Positions 34,920-46,126 are shown, numbered from the stretch's first letter. The stretch is DNA of 64,000 nt from a secondary endosymbiont of Heteropsylla cubana (GCF_000287355.1 NC_018420.1:434001-498000); one strand, 5' to 3'. Numbers and translations: made by a program. The notes: generated from the sequence alone by a model not told the origin.

Positions 34920-35555
34920 TTAAAGATATAGTGATCTGACTATTAAGAAATGCCCTAAAAAGGAAAAAGCAGAAAACATTGCTCTAATGACATTGCATGG
35001 ATACCAATAATAACTAATTGCTAAAATAGCAGTTTTAATAAAAAGTAACACACTTCCCACTAGAATAGAAAAGTGATAGTTAGTATGGTGTTGGTAGTAT
35101 TGTTCTCCTGCAATCCATACCATCAGAATACTAACAATGATACCGATAAATATCGGCTGTTTTAACAATTTATCTAACCCCATCCAAGAATACATCATTA
35201 ATAAGATGCCAGAAGAAAAAAACATTAAGGTTAAGAGCCAGAAGTTTTCTAAAAGCATGTATTGAAAAAATCCTATAATGTAGAATACATAGCTGAAGAA
35301 AAAAGAATGCATGGCATAAATTAGTTGTTTTCTAGACAAGATAAGCAATATGCTACCAAAAAACGTTGCAAGAAGACCAAGAAGAACAAAATAACCAATA
35401 GGTGTGGTATGTTTTTCGAGAGCCTTCCAAGTAAGGGTGATAAGAAGTAAAAATGTTATGCTTTGAAATAACCATAATTGCCAAAGCGGTCCACGGTACG
35501 ACGCGTCAACATAAAGCCATCCTGAGAACATTATTGCTATAAAGGCCCAAAGCAT
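34920..35555 (-). CDS. yhhN: YhhN family integral membrane protein (lysoplasmalogenase-like)
   Basis: The 211 residues form about seven or eight hydrophobic segments and match E. coli YhhN from end to end: WLYVDASYRGPLWQLWLF near the start, YAMHSFFFSYVFYIIGF in the middle, MVWIAGE, and the hallmark C-terminus GHFLIVRSLYL. The family includes eukaryotic TMEM86 lysoplasmalogenases, which cleave vinyl-ether lysophospholipids; the bacterial role is not settled. Where E. coli has GD in the third segment (LLGDALTL, from memory) this protein has GS (FFGSILLIL, residue 68), so an acidic residue thought to matter in the family may be lost. A run of nine G lies 28 nt upstream of the start. In E. coli yhhN is near tusA; here they are 16 kb apart. 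Confidence 0.9.
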   Translation of the reverse strand: MLWAFIAIMFSGWLYVDASYRGPLWQLWLFQSITFLLLITLTWKALEKHTTPIGYFVLLGLLATFFGSILLILSRKQLIYAMHSFFFSYVFYIIGFFQYMLLENFWLLTLMFFSSGILLMMYSWMGLDKLLKQPIFIGIIVSILMVWIAGEQYYQHHTNYHFSILVGSVLLFIKTAILAISYYWYPCNVIRAMFSAFSFLGHFLIVRSLYL

Positions 35556-36562
35556 ATTACTTCCTTTATGAAGTGTATTGTTGGGGGGGGGTAAATATTT
35601 TTATTACACAAAAGGGATTTCTGTATTTGATTAAGAATTATTTGATAAATGAAAATTAAGAGATCATTCTGTTAGCAATATGTTAATATTTACTTTTTTT
35701 TTGCTTATATCGCATACCGATTTAAAGAGATAATATGCGCTATATTATGGATTTATTTTTTGTGTTTTTTTAAAAGTTTTTAATCTAAAAAAAATTACTA
35801 ATTTGTTAATAAGGATTTTAAAGTATAAATAAATTGATTGTATTTTCTTAATGCTAAATTTATAGAAATTACTTTTTTAGTTTAATATATTTTCAATATC
35901 ATTCTTTTAACGCAGCATTTATTTTGGAAAGCCTTATTTCATTAACATTATTGTATTTTTATATATATAATAAAGATAATTTTACTTTTCTAGTATTATT
36001 AGAGCAATATGATAGATAATTTTTGATTAATCTTTGATCAGAAAATGATTTCAAATTTTCGGTTATTTTAAGTAAATGCCACATATAACACTTCAATGTT
36101 AGTATAATCTTATAGAAAATACAATATAACAAGATTTTTATATAAATATATTAATTATAGTGCTTTGTTTAATATATTTTTATTTTTTTATAACAATTGT
36201 TTTTATATTTATTTTTGAATGTTAAACCTATTTTTGAATATATTTTTTCTTCTGGGTCAGGGTCTATAAAATTTTATGATTCTTAAAAGGAAAACTAAAT
36301 AGATGCGTTATCATTCAATAAATCCGTTAAGGTCGTTTTTCATTACAAATGGTAAGTTTATTATATTGTATAAGCATTTTCTGTTAAAAATTATTTTTAA
36401 TTGATATGATGATGTATCATAAAATAATTGATTATTTTGTTTTTTTTTTGCTTTAATGGAGGTAACTTATTTATCATAATGTAATATTCTACAGAAAATA
36501 ATCACCATTATCTTTTTTTTAAATTGATAAAATTACATTTTCGATGTTTATATATTTAAATA
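35556..36562. other. AT-rich spacer between yhhN and lpdA, with a G9 tract
   Basis: About 1 kb without a gene. It contains a run of nine G at 35583-35591, extraordinary in this base composition and just upstream of yhhN (nine C on the coding strand). Nothing else stands out. Confidence 0.65.
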
Positions 36563-36583
36563 GCGGCGGGTAGTAAGCGCCGC
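36563..36583 (-). terminator. Candidate terminator after lpdA
   Basis: GCGGCG pairs with CGCCGC across a 9-nt loop, about 50 nt beyond the lpdA stop. It is followed on the minus strand by TATTTAAATATAT. The stem is GC-pure and conspicuous here, but the U-tract is weak. Confidence 0.55.
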
Positions 36584-36634
36584 ATATATTTACAACAGTA
36601 TTTATAAAAAATTTTTTCGGATATTTTTTAGATT

Positions 36635-38059
36635 TTATACCTTTATTTTTGAATTTGTTAAATCAGTAATAGTTCCTGCGTATATTTCTGCTGCTCGACC
36701 TATAGACTCATATAGTGTAGGATGTGCATGAATTGTGAGCGCAATATCCTCTGCTTCGCAACCCATTTCGATAGCTAAACTAATTTCTCCTAGTAGTTCT
36801 CCACCATTGACTCCAACTACAGCACCTCCAATAAGCTTATGATTTTTAGAATCAAAAAGAAGTTTCGTGATTCCGTTATAGGAGTCAGATGCCATAGCAC
36901 GCCCAGACGCCTTCCATGGAAAAATGGAGCTCTCATAATTAATTCCTTTCTGTTTTGCTTCTTTTTCTGTTATCCCAACCCACCCAACTTCAGGATAAGT
37001 GTAAGCAATTGACGGAATTAATTTTGGATCAAAATAATGTTTTTCACCGGCAATAGCTTCGGCTGCTATATGACCTTCATAACTTGCTTTGTGTGCTAAC
37101 ATAGGATGTCCAACAATGTCGCCAATAGCATAAATGTGTGGAACAGTAGTACGCATTTGCTTATCTACGGGAATAAAACCATTGTTATCCACTTCTATTC
37201 CAGTTTGTATAACGTTAAGTAGATGACCATTTGGTACACGACCGATAGCTACTAGAATAGCATCATAACGTTGGATTGCTAAAGGTGCATTTTTTCCTTC
37301 CATTTTAACATATACACCGTCGCTTCTATCGTCTACTGTGTTAACTTTTGTTTCCAGCATCAGATTGAAATAGGAAGTGATTTGGTTAGTAAATATTTTA
37401 GCGATATCTGAATCCACTGCAGGAATAACTTGATCAAACATTTCCACTATATCAACTTTTGTACCTAAAGATTGGTAAACAGTAGCCATTTCCAGCCCGA
37501 CAACGCCCCCTCCCATAACTAATAATCGGTTAGGTATTGATTTGATACTAAGTGCATCTGTAGAGTTCCATATGCGTGAAGAAGAATTGTCTCGGATACA
37601 AGATAGTTGCATTGGATGCGATCCCGCTGCGATGATCGCTTGTTCAAAAATAACGGTAGTAGTGTTTTCTTCGCTTGTTACATCAATCGTATTAGGGCTA
37701 GTAAATTTACCATAACCATGTATTATATGGATATTACGTGTTTTTGCTAGTGTTTTTAGACCATTAGTTAGTTGATTAACTACTTTTTCTTTCCAGTTTC
37801 GTACGTTGTTGATATCGACGTTTGGGGTTTTTAAAAAAATACCCTTTTCGTTTAATGTTTTAGTTTCAGTAATTACTTTTGCGATATGCAACAATGTTTT
37901 TGAAGGGATACAGCCTACGTTTAAACATACTCCACCTAAATCGGAATAACGTTCTATTATTGCAGTTTTTAAGCCTAGATCTGCGCAGCGGAATGCTGCG
38001 GAATATCCTCCAGGACCAGATCCTACGACTACTACTTGAGTGTTTATCTTTTCGGGCAT
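36635..38059 (-). CDS. lpdA: Dihydrolipoamide dehydrogenase (E3)
   Basis: E3 reoxidises dihydrolipoyl groups of pyruvate dehydrogenase and related complexes, passing electrons to NAD+. The FAD-binding GSGPGG lies at residues 13-18. The redox cysteines are Cys45 and Cys50 in GGVCLNVGC. The NAD-binding GGGVVGLEM, AIGDIVG and the His-Glu pair in IHAHPTLYESIG are all present. An ATG two codons upstream is possible, but AGAGG is 8 nt from the ATG at 38059 and only 2 nt from the earlier one. Starting at 38059 also makes numbering collinear with E. coli (474 residues). It closes the aceE-aceF-lpdA cluster, 243 nt after aceF. Confidence 0.96.
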   Translation of the reverse strand: MPEKINTQVVVVGSGPGGYSAAFRCADLGLKTAIIERYSDLGGVCLNVGCIPSKTLLHIAKVITETKTLNEKGIFLKTPNVDINNVRNWKEKVVNQLTNGLKTLAKTRNIHIIHGYGKFTSPNTIDVTSEENTTTVIFEQAIIAAGSHPMQLSCIRDNSSSRIWNSTDALSIKSIPNRLLVMGGGVVGLEMATVYQSLGTKVDIVEMFDQVIPAVDSDIAKIFTNQITSYFNLMLETKVNTVDDRSDGVYVKMEGKNAPLAIQRYDAILVAIGRVPNGHLLNVIQTGIEVDNNGFIPVDKQMRTTVPHIYAIGDIVGHPMLAHKASYEGHIAAEAIAGEKHYFDPKLIPSIAYTYPEVGWVGITEKEAKQKGINYESSIFPWKASGRAMASDSYNGITKLLFDSKNHKLIGGAVVGVNGGELLGEISLAIEMGCEAEDIALTIHAHPTLYESIGRAAEIYAGTITDLTNSKIKV

Positions 38060-38308
38060 AAACATAACCTCTTAGTTGATTATTCGATAATTTAACTGTC
38101 TATCTAATTTGGTGTGTTTTAATGAAAGAGTATTATTTTTTCTAACCGTTTTATTGTAAGTAACATTTAAAATATTAATTTATATAAAAATTAAAAAAGT
38201 TTATTAATGTAGGTTACTTATCAAGGTTGTTTGCTCTTTGAGAACAAGCTTATTTTTACGGTACTAATATTGAAACGGGGGATCTAAAGTTATTGCTTTA
38301 CTTTGAAA

Positions 38309-39838
38309 TTATAATATTAACCTGCGAATATCAGATAATATTTTATTAATAAATTTGATAAAATGTGCAGCCTCGACCCCATCGATAACCCGATGATCAT
38401 AAGATAGAGATAGCGGTAAAATTAAGCGCGCTATAAATTCTTTACCATTCCATAATGGTTTTATTTCGCTTTTTGATATTCCAAGAATTGCCACTTCTGG
38501 TGCGTTGATGATCGGAGTAAACGCAGTTCCACCAATACCGCCAAGATTTGATATGGTGAAACAGCCACCTTGCATATCTGTCCTTGTTAGTTTATTAGAA
38601 CGAGCGTTTTTTGAAATTGTTATTAATTCTCGCGTGATTTCCAAAATACTTTTTTTATTTACATGATAGAACACTGGCACGAGTAATCCGTTTGGAGTAT
38701 CTACTGCTATGCCGATATTAATATATTTTTTTAACAGAATTTTTTGTCCATCTGTTGATAGTGAACTGTTAAAGAGAGGAAAATGCTCTAGCGCTACAGC
38801 AGCTGCTTTGATTATAAATACAAGTGGAGTAACTTTTATCGTAAGCGTTTTTTGTAACTCTATATTTTGCTGTTTTCGAAAAGATTCCATATCAGTAATG
38901 TCAACTTCATCAAATTGAGTTACATGGGGAATCATTGTCCAATTACGTTGTAGATTTCGACCTGATATTTTTTTAATACGACCAATCTCTACTTCTTCAA
39001 CATCTCCAAATTTACTGAAGTCAACTTCAGGCCAAGCTAAGAGGTCCGGAAACAAGGGACGATTTAAAAACGTAGGTTGATTGTTTTCTTTTTTAATTAT
39101 TTTTTTAATATAATGATGCAAGTCTTCACGTATAATTCGACCTTTTTTTCCAGTTCCTGTGATTTGCGTGAGATTTATTTCAAACTTACGCGCTAAACGG
39201 CGAATGAGTGGTGTGGCGTGTATATAGGAATCATTTTTAAAAAATATATTTCTTTCTTCATTTGTGCATCCTAATATAGGATTAGCAATCTCAGTTTTCT
39301 TCACCTTAACAGCCATAATTTGAGAACCACTCCAAACTTGGTCGCCTATCTTAATCTTAATTTCCTCTATTGTTCCATTAAGCGGAGCAGGGATATCTAT
39401 TAATTCATTATTGTTTTTTACAGTTATTAGGGACTGTAAGGCCGCAATTTTATCGCCTACTTTGACTTTAATCTCGAAAATTTCGACTTGATGGTCTGCA
39501 ATATGTGGGAGGTTAATTTTCTTGCTAATCCAGGATTGATTCGAAGCTGGTGTGTGATTTTTTTCCTGAAAAATTATTTCATCTGAGATTTGATTGTGCT
39601 TATTGGTTTCCTTTTCGAATATCATCATAAGTGAGTCTTTGTGCACTTTATCACCGATATCTACTTTAATTTCTTTTACTATCCCAGAACATGGTGCTGG
39701 CAGCTCCATCGATGCTTTATCGCCTTCAACTATAATAAGTGATTGTTCTAATTCTATTTTCTCTCCTATCTTGACTAGGATTTCAGTGACTTCCGCTTCA
39801 TCTATACCAATGTCTGGTACATAAATTTCAACAGCCAT
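38309..39838 (-). CDS. aceF: Dihydrolipoamide acetyltransferase (E2) with one usable lipoyl domain
   Basis: E2 is the core of pyruvate dehydrogenase and transfers acetyl groups to CoA. The 509 residues contain lipoyl domain 1 (about 1-76), with Lys41 in EGDKASME, and a second lipoyl domain (about 104-178). A peripheral-subunit-binding domain follows (about 207-245, [15 protein letters not shown]), then the catalytic domain with DHRVIDG (His482). E. coli has three lipoyl domains. In domain 2 the EGDKA motif reads KNNNE (141-145), so Asn144 stands where the lipoylated lysine should be and this domain cannot carry lipoate. The frame is otherwise intact. The gene begins 15 nt after aceE, so the two are cotranscribed. 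Confidence 0.95.
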   Translation of the reverse strand: MAVEIYVPDIGIDEAEVTEILVKIGEKIELEQSLIIVEGDKASMELPAPCSGIVKEIKVDIGDKVHKDSLMMIFEKETNKHNQISDEIIFQEKNHTPASNQSWISKKINLPHIADHQVEIFEIKVKVGDKIAALQSLITVKNNNELIDIPAPLNGTIEEIKIKIGDQVWSGSQIMAVKVKKTEIANPILGCTNEERNIFFKNDSYIHATPLIRRLARKFEINLTQITGTGKKGRIIREDLHHYIKKIIKKENNQPTFLNRPLFPDLLAWPEVDFSKFGDVEEVEIGRIKKISGRNLQRNWTMIPHVTQFDEVDITDMESFRKQQNIELQKTLTIKVTPLVFIIKAAAVALEHFPLFNSSLSTDGQKILLKKYINIGIAVDTPNGLLVPVFYHVNKKSILEITRELITISKNARSNKLTRTDMQGGCFTISNLGGIGGTAFTPIINAPEVAILGISKSEIKPLWNGKEFIARLILPLSLSYDHRVIDGVEAAHFIKFINKILSDIRRLIL

Positions 39839-39853
39839 TATTTAGGTTCTCTC

Positions 39854-42520
39854 TTATGCTAGACGAGGGTTGAGTTTATTAATGTCGATTCCGAATTCAT
39901 TAATAGCCTGAATTACTATATCATGGTTAATATTTCCATTTTTAGCTAAACCATGTAATGCCGCGACAACCACATAGCTTGAATCTACTTCAAAGTGATG
40001 ACGTAAGTTTTTTCGGCTATCTGAACGTCCAAAACCATCGGTTCCCAATACGTAGAAGTTATTAGTAGGGACAAAATTTCGTATTTGCTCAGCAAAGAGT
40101 TTTATATAGTCTGTAGACGCGACGGTAGGGGAATCATTAAGAATTGTTGCTACATATGGTGTGCGTGGAGTTTCGCTAGGATGGAGCATGTTCCATCGTT
40201 CGCAATCTTGTCCATCACGTGCTAGTTCAGTGAAAGAGGTTACACTATAAACATCAGAGCTTACATTATAGTTTTTAAAAAGAATTTGAGCTGCTTCTCT
40301 TACGTGCCGTAGCATGGCACCTGACCCCATTAATTGCACTTTGTTGGTATAGTAGTTCAGTGTTTCTAATTTATATATTCCTTTAACAATACCTAATTCA
40401 GAATTAGGTGGCATAGCCGGCATCGAATAATTTTCATTGAGTGTCGTTAAATAATAATAGATGTTTTCTGGTTTATCCCCGTACATTCTTTGTATGCCAT
40501 TATGAATAATCACTGCAACTTCATACGCATAAGCTGGATCGTAGGAGATACAGTTAGGGATAGTAAGCGAGTGAATATGGCTGTGACCATCTTCATGTTG
40601 TAAGCCTTCCCCGTTTAATGTAGTTCGGCCAGAGGTAGCACCAATTAAGAAACCTCGAGCTTGTTGGTCTCCAGCTGCCCAAAATAGATCTCCTGTACGC
40701 TGAAAACCGAACATTGAATAATATATATAAAACGGAATCATCGGAAAATCATTGCTGCTATAGGAGGTGGCTGCTGCTAGCCAAGAAGAAGCTGCACCTA
40801 GTTCATTAATTCCTTCTTGAAGAATCTGTCCTTTTTTATCTTCTCGATAATAAGCGACTTGTTCACGATCTTGTGGAGTATATTGTTGACCATTCGGGTT
40901 ATAAATACCTAACTGGCGGAAAAGACCCTCCATGCCGAACGTCCTGGCTTCATCAGCAATAATAGGGACGAGGCGATTTTTAAGTTCCTTCTTTTTTAGC
41001 ATTACATTCAGCGCTCGGACAAATGCAATTGTAGTAGAGATCTCTTTTGTCTGTGTTTGTAGTAACGGTGCAAAATCTTCTAAGGTAGGTAGATCCATTG
41101 GAATGCTAAAATTTTTTGAGCGACTTGGTAAATAACCTAGTAAATTTTTACGTTTGTTATGTAAATAGATATGTTCTGGAGAACCTTGAGGAAAAGTGAT
41201 GTAGGGAAGTGTTTTTATTTTTTCATCAGCAATCATATTTAAGTTAAAACGATCACGAAAATAGCGTAGTCCTTCTATATCTATTTTTTTTACTTGATGT
41301 GCAACATTCATAGCTTCTGCAGTTAAACCCATACCATAGCCTTTAATAGTGTGAGCTAAGATTACTACGGGCTTGTTTTTAATTTTTTTTGCTTTTTCAA
41401 AAGCAGCATAAATTTTCTGAGAATCATGTCCACCACGGTTAAGAGCCCAAATATCTTCATCGCTCATATTGCTTACAAGCGCATTTGTTTCTGGATATTT
41501 ACTAAAGAAATGTTCACGTATATAAGCGCCGTTCTTTGATTTAAATGTTTGATAATCGCCGTCAACAGTTTCATTCATAAGTTGAACAAGTTTTCCTGAA
41601 GTATCTTTATCCAAAAGTGTATCCCATCGGCTTCCCCAGATAACTTTAATGACTTCCCAACCTGCGCCTTTAAAAATATCTTCTAGCTCATTAATAATCT
41701 TTCCATTTCCTACAACGGGACCATCTAGACGCTGTAGGTTACAATTGATGATAAATACTAGGTTATCTAATTTCTCTCGAGATGCGATAGTTATGGCACC
41801 CTTAGATTCAGGTTCGTCCATCTCACCATCTCCTAAGAATGCATAAACGGTCTGATTATTAGTATCTTTTAGATTTCGATGATCTAAATATTTTAAAAAT
41901 TTTGCTTGATAAATAGCGGATATTGCGCCAAGGCCCATAGATACTGTTGGGAATTGCCAGAATTTTGGCATGAGTTTTGGGTGTGGGTAAGATGATAATC
42001 CTTTACCGTCTATTTCCTGTCTGAAGTTATTTATTTGTTCTTCGCTTAAACGTCCTTCTAGAAAAGCTCTTGCGTATATACCAGGAGCAATATGACCTTG
42101 AAAGTAAACAAGATCACCGCCATCTTTATCGTTTTTTGCTCGGAAGAAGTGGTTAAAGCAAACCTCATAAATTGTAGCAGATGATTGGAATGACGCTATG
42201 TGCCCGCCTAAATCCAAATTTTTCTTTGATGCATTTAAAACAATCATCATTGCATTCCATCGAATTGCAGAACGGATGCGGAATTCTAATTCTAAATCGC
42301 CAGGATATTCAGGTTCTTCTTCAACTGGAATGGTATTGATGTATTGTTGTTTATTGATATAATTAGGAATGTTTACCCCACTTCGATTTACTTTTTTTAG
42401 CAATTCATCAATCAAGAAGTGGGCGCGTTCCATACCTTCTTCACGGATAACCGATTCGATTGCCTGGAGCCAATCGCGCGTTTCTATCGGATCCACGTCA
42501 TTGTAAAATGATGTTGACAT
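39854..42520 (-). CDS. aceE: Pyruvate dehydrogenase E1 component
   Basis: E1 decarboxylates pyruvate with thiamine diphosphate and passes the hydroxyethyl unit to the lipoyl group of AceF. The 888 residues equal the homodimeric E1 family (887 in E. coli). Clear landmarks are LVYFQGHIAPGIYARAFLEG, the thiamine diphosphate and Mg motif GDGEMDEPES with IINCNLQRLDGPV, NRGGHDSQKIYAAF (catalytic His), YYSMFGFQRTGDLFWAAGDQ and GFGRSDSRKNLR. No damage is visible. The regulator pdhR, upstream of aceE in E. coli, is missing, so the operon is probably constitutive. Confidence 0.98.
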   Translation of the reverse strand: MSTSFYNDVDPIETRDWLQAIESVIREEGMERAHFLIDELLKKVNRSGVNIPNYINKQQYINTIPVEEEPEYPGDLELEFRIRSAIRWNAMMIVLNASKKNLDLGGHIASFQSSATIYEVCFNHFFRAKNDKDGGDLVYFQGHIAPGIYARAFLEGRLSEEQINNFRQEIDGKGLSSYPHPKLMPKFWQFPTVSMGLGAISAIYQAKFLKYLDHRNLKDTNNQTVYAFLGDGEMDEPESKGAITIASREKLDNLVFIINCNLQRLDGPVVGNGKIINELEDIFKGAGWEVIKVIWGSRWDTLLDKDTSGKLVQLMNETVDGDYQTFKSKNGAYIREHFFSKYPETNALVSNMSDEDIWALNRGGHDSQKIYAAFEKAKKIKNKPVVILAHTIKGYGMGLTAEAMNVAHQVKKIDIEGLRYFRDRFNLNMIADEKIKTLPYITFPQGSPEHIYLHNKRKNLLGYLPSRSKNFSIPMDLPTLEDFAPLLQTQTKEISTTIAFVRALNVMLKKKELKNRLVPIIADEARTFGMEGLFRQLGIYNPNGQQYTPQDREQVAYYREDKKGQILQEGINELGAASSWLAAATSYSSNDFPMIPFYIYYSMFGFQRTGDLFWAAGDQQARGFLIGATSGRTTLNGEGLQHEDGHSHIHSLTIPNCISYDPAYAYEVAVIIHNGIQRMYGDKPENIYYYLTTLNENYSMPAMPPNSELGIVKGIYKLETLNYYTNKVQLMGSGAMLRHVREAAQILFKNYNVSSDVYSVTSFTELARDGQDCERWNMLHPSETPRTPYVATILNDSPTVASTDYIKLFAEQIRNFVPTNNFYVLGTDGFGRSDSRKNLRHHFEVDSSYVVVAALHGLAKNGNINHDIVIQAINEFGIDINKLNPRLA

Positions 42521-45207
42521 GGTTCTATTCCTTATATGTCTTAAAAATTAGTATAATTTTCGTTTTTCTTATTATTTCTACTTCTCTAGAAAATACGAAG
42601 ATAGTGAATGTATTCGATTTTTACTGCTAGGCGTTTGGTTTGTGTTACTATAAATTTCCTGTATTAGGAGAGGATTGACGAAAGTGTTTTTTTTATGGTA
42701 TAGCTTTTGAAAGAACGTAAAATCTACCATTGTTAATCAAATACCAGAATCTTTAAGATGTCATTAAGCATCTCGCATTAGTATAGTTTATTCTTTTTTA
42801 ATGATTTTATGGAATACATTTTATAACATAAAATAGAAAAGAGTCTGTTAAGTGAGATATTTAGATATAAATTTTACTGCTGTTTTAATATGATTGAGTA
42901 ATCATGAAATTAAGATATTTAAAATCTATTAAAGAGTTTTATTTTTAAACTTGTATATAACCTGATATAAAAATTAATGACGCGTTTGTAACATGAATGG
43001 TGAGCAAGAAAAATTTAGTAAAGATGGATTTCTATGTAACATGTAAGGTTAATAAGATTTTAAAAAATTTTGTTTTTCAATCATCAATCTATATTGCGAA
43101 TTTAGTAAATTTTAGCTTTGTTTCATACGAAGAACGTTTAGATACTTTTGGGCAAGTGATATATCATGAATGTAAATATCTTTAAACGTCTTGGCAGCTT
43201 GTTTGTTAAAACAACTTTATGATTTTGTTTCAAAAACATTTATGCTATTTTAGCACTTAATTGTAATGATTTTGTAATAATTAATTATATTAATAACATT
43301 TTTTTTGGAATTTTTATATGCGAGGATATTAAAGGATTCTTCTAATTTAGGTTTGTTAAATTTTTATGTTTTAGAAAATAATGATAAGTATATCAGTAGC
43401 TTATTAATGTTATGTTTTTCAAAAGTTTTCAGTTATAGTTTAATATAAAAATATTATATGAATTTGATTTTTATTAAAAAATATTCTTATAATAAATTAA
43501 CATTTATGTGTTAATTTTAAATTATTTAATCAGTAATGAAGTAGGTTATATGTATAAAATTATATTATAATTATAATGTAATTACATTACATAAATGTTC
43601 TTTTATGTAGTAATGCGGTTGAATTTTATTCCCATTCAGTTTGATTAAAATCAAAATAATTTGAAATCATAAAAAATTTATTAAAAAAGTTATCTTTTTG
43701 GATAAGATTAGTAAATAAGTTGATTGATTTAAACATTTTTCATGGTTATAGTGATATTTAATAAATTGCCAGTCTGTGCTTTAATATAGATAAACTAGAA
43801 AAATGACTTAAATTAGATCTTTGTAATAAAAAATATTTCAATATATACTTATATAAAGTTATACAATAAAATAACATTAAATATTAATATAACTTATTAA
43901 TATGTATTGTAATTACTTTAAAATTCATAAAAATTTTATTAACTAAAAATTATAATATCCGATTAATTACTTTTTGTATACTACATTTATAGTATATTAA
44001 TACTAATGATTATTATTAAATTAATTGGTGATTTAGTCGTTTTACTATTATGAATCATACTGACATTGTATATGAAAAGACTATCGGTTAATTTCATCTA
44101 TTATTGCTTTATATTTTCCTGTCCATTGTTTTAACGTTCTTTAACTAAGATTACAAAACGTTCATAAGTAGATATAACCAATATGTCATGTTTTTTATAA
44201 AATAGTTTAGGTGGATCACTATTTAGATAGTCACAATAAATATATATTTAATTAATTTAAGTTATAAATAATTATTTTAGAATATAAAAAAATTCTTTAT
44301 TTTATATCGTGAGTCTATTTTATTTGTATTATTTTTAAGTTTAAGAAATTCTCTTATTAATCGTGTGTTATCAATGAGCAATTGATAAGATACATCAAGC
44401 TAAATTAATAAGAAAAATAACTTAAATTAAATGGTGTTATTTAGTTAATAAAATAGCACTTTACTTAAAATTAAATCCTAAAAAAGTGAAAAAATAAAAA
44501 ATAGATAGTGAATTAAATATAATATAGATTAATATGTTAAGGATCCATGATAATAGTATTTGGTAATACTTTGTTATTTATAAATGAGCACCATCCTTAT
44601 CATTATAAGGATATTGTCGATATTTTTATAAAATTTAGATATATCAAAATATTCGTATAAGGGCTATTTGATGATGTCAGGATGAATAAAATCATGTTAT
44701 GCCAATAAACATCAGATAATTATTCCTGATTTTTTATTTATTTTAGATTAAATTTCTATTATTTTTTTTATAAATTATCAATAATGTATAACTAAGTTAT
44801 TAAACAAGATAAAAATTATATTAATACAAATCGATTTGAATCATTACCATTAGTTAATAAATTAGTTATTTACAATAGCTATTGTAAGAATAAAATTTCC
44901 ATGATAAAAAAAATCTAATTTTATTGTAATTTATTGCAATATAGAGTTGTTTTTATATTAAATAATAAAAATTTAATTAAAATAAATATGTTAGTGAACA
45001 TTGAATAGCATTTTACTATTTTAAAAATTAATTAAACCAATGGACTGGGATAATTTATAAACATTTTTATATCTTAAAAATTTGAGAGTATACCTACCTA
45101 ACAGTAGATAATAAATCAAAATATGTGAGAAAAAAAATAAGAACCTATATATCTCTAAAGGTAGGTTTGTTGAATAATTAAAAAGTCTTTAATGAGAAAA
45201 GGTACAA
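42521..45207. other. Gene desert between aceE and ribA
   Basis: About 2.7 kb, where pdhR would be expected next to aceE. I find no PdhR motif. A 62-codon plus-strand frame at 42997-43185 (IYIANLVNFSFVSYEERLD) is somewhat less repetitive than chance frames nearby but matches nothing I know. The aceE promoter should lie near the left end. Confidence 0.6.
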
Positions 45208-45256
45208 CCACTCCGTGAAAAGCATACACAGTCTCTACACGGGGGTGGAGTGCCTT
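45208..45256 (-). terminator. GC-rich hairpin after ribA, candidate terminator
   Basis: Read on the minus strand, CACTCCACCCCCGTG can pair imperfectly with CACGGAGTG across about 20 nt, leaving a C-rich bulge. It begins about 10 nt after the ribA stop and is followed by a T-rich stretch (TTGTACCTTTTCTC). The block is far more GC-rich than the adjoining kilobases, like ribA itself. It may be a terminator or a leftover of a structured element. Confidence 0.45.
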
Positions 45257-45265
45257 TATTTATTA

Positions 45266-45865
45266 TTATTCAGATGATCCTTTAAGTAGATGTCCCATCT
45301 TAGCAGCTTTAGTGTCTAGATAGCGAGCATTTTTTGGATTGCGTCCTACGATTAATGGAACTCGTTCATTAATGTGAATTCCTGCTTCGGTTAATATCTC
45401 AACTTTTTTGGGGTTATTGGTTAATAGACGTACCGTTTCAACTCGTAATAATTTGAGCATATCAGCACATAAAGTGAAATCTCGTTCATCGGCAGCAAAA
45501 CCGAGCTGATAATTAGCTTCAACAGTATCTGCCCCTTTGTCTTGTAGTGCATAGGCGCAGATTTTATTCAATAGGCCAATATTACGGCCTTCTTGGCGAT
45601 GATAGAGCAAAATACCACGCTCTTCTTCGGCTATATAGCTAAGTGCTGCTTCTAATTGAAAACCGCAATCGCAACGTAAGCTAAAAAGAGCATCGCCGGT
45701 AAGGCATTCAGAATGAACACGCGTTAACACTGGTTCTGGACCGGTGATATCGCCGTATACCAGAGCCAGATGATCGTGCAGGTTGGCAATTTCCTCAAAT
45801 CCTACCATTAAGAAATCACCCCAGGGTGTTGGCAGTTTGGCTTCTGCCATACGTTTAAGCTGCAT
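45266..45865 (-). CDS. ribA: GTP cyclohydrolase II
   Basis: RibA opens GTP to the pyrimidine precursor of riboflavin, the first step of vitamin B2 synthesis. The 199 residues are very close to E. coli (196). Zinc ligands are Cys54, Cys65 and Cys67 ([15 protein letters not shown]), followed by [30 protein letters not shown] and [12 protein letters not shown] longer frame begins at a TTG four codons upstream, but GGAG at 45872-45875 lies correctly in front of the ATG at 45865, which is also the family start. Base composition is clearly richer in G+C than aceE or lpdA. It is divergent from pgpB, as in E. coli. Confidence 0.97.
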   Translation of the reverse strand: MQLKRMAEAKLPTPWGDFLMVGFEEIANLHDHLALVYGDITGPEPVLTRVHSECLTGDALFSLRCDCGFQLEAALSYIAEEERGILLYHRQEGRNIGLLNKICAYALQDKGADTVEANYQLGFAADERDFTLCADMLKLLRVETVRLLTNNPKKVEILTEAGIHINERVPLIVGRNPKNARYLDTKAAKMGHLLKGSSE

Positions 45866-46126
45866 TTTGCTCTCCAAAACCTAAAAATGATGCTCATCCT
45901 ACTGCTTGGTACGTTATTTAATTAATTAGTACCAGTGCAAGAAGGCTTACAGATCATTATCCTTTAATGCGATGTCGTTATAAAGTCAACCAATAATGAG
46001 ACGTGTTTCGGTTAACTAAAAACGCAAGGCGTAACTAAAAAAGTTCTTCTGATATTTTAAAAATAGTGTTTATTCTTGTTTTATGCTGCTATATGTATTT
46101 ATACCTATATTTATAAAGGAAATTTA

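Noticed and set aside
42997-43185. 62-codon plus-strand frame upstream of aceE
   Set aside because: No similarity I recognise, including to PdhR, and no clear ribosome site; kept only as a comment in the spacer entry.
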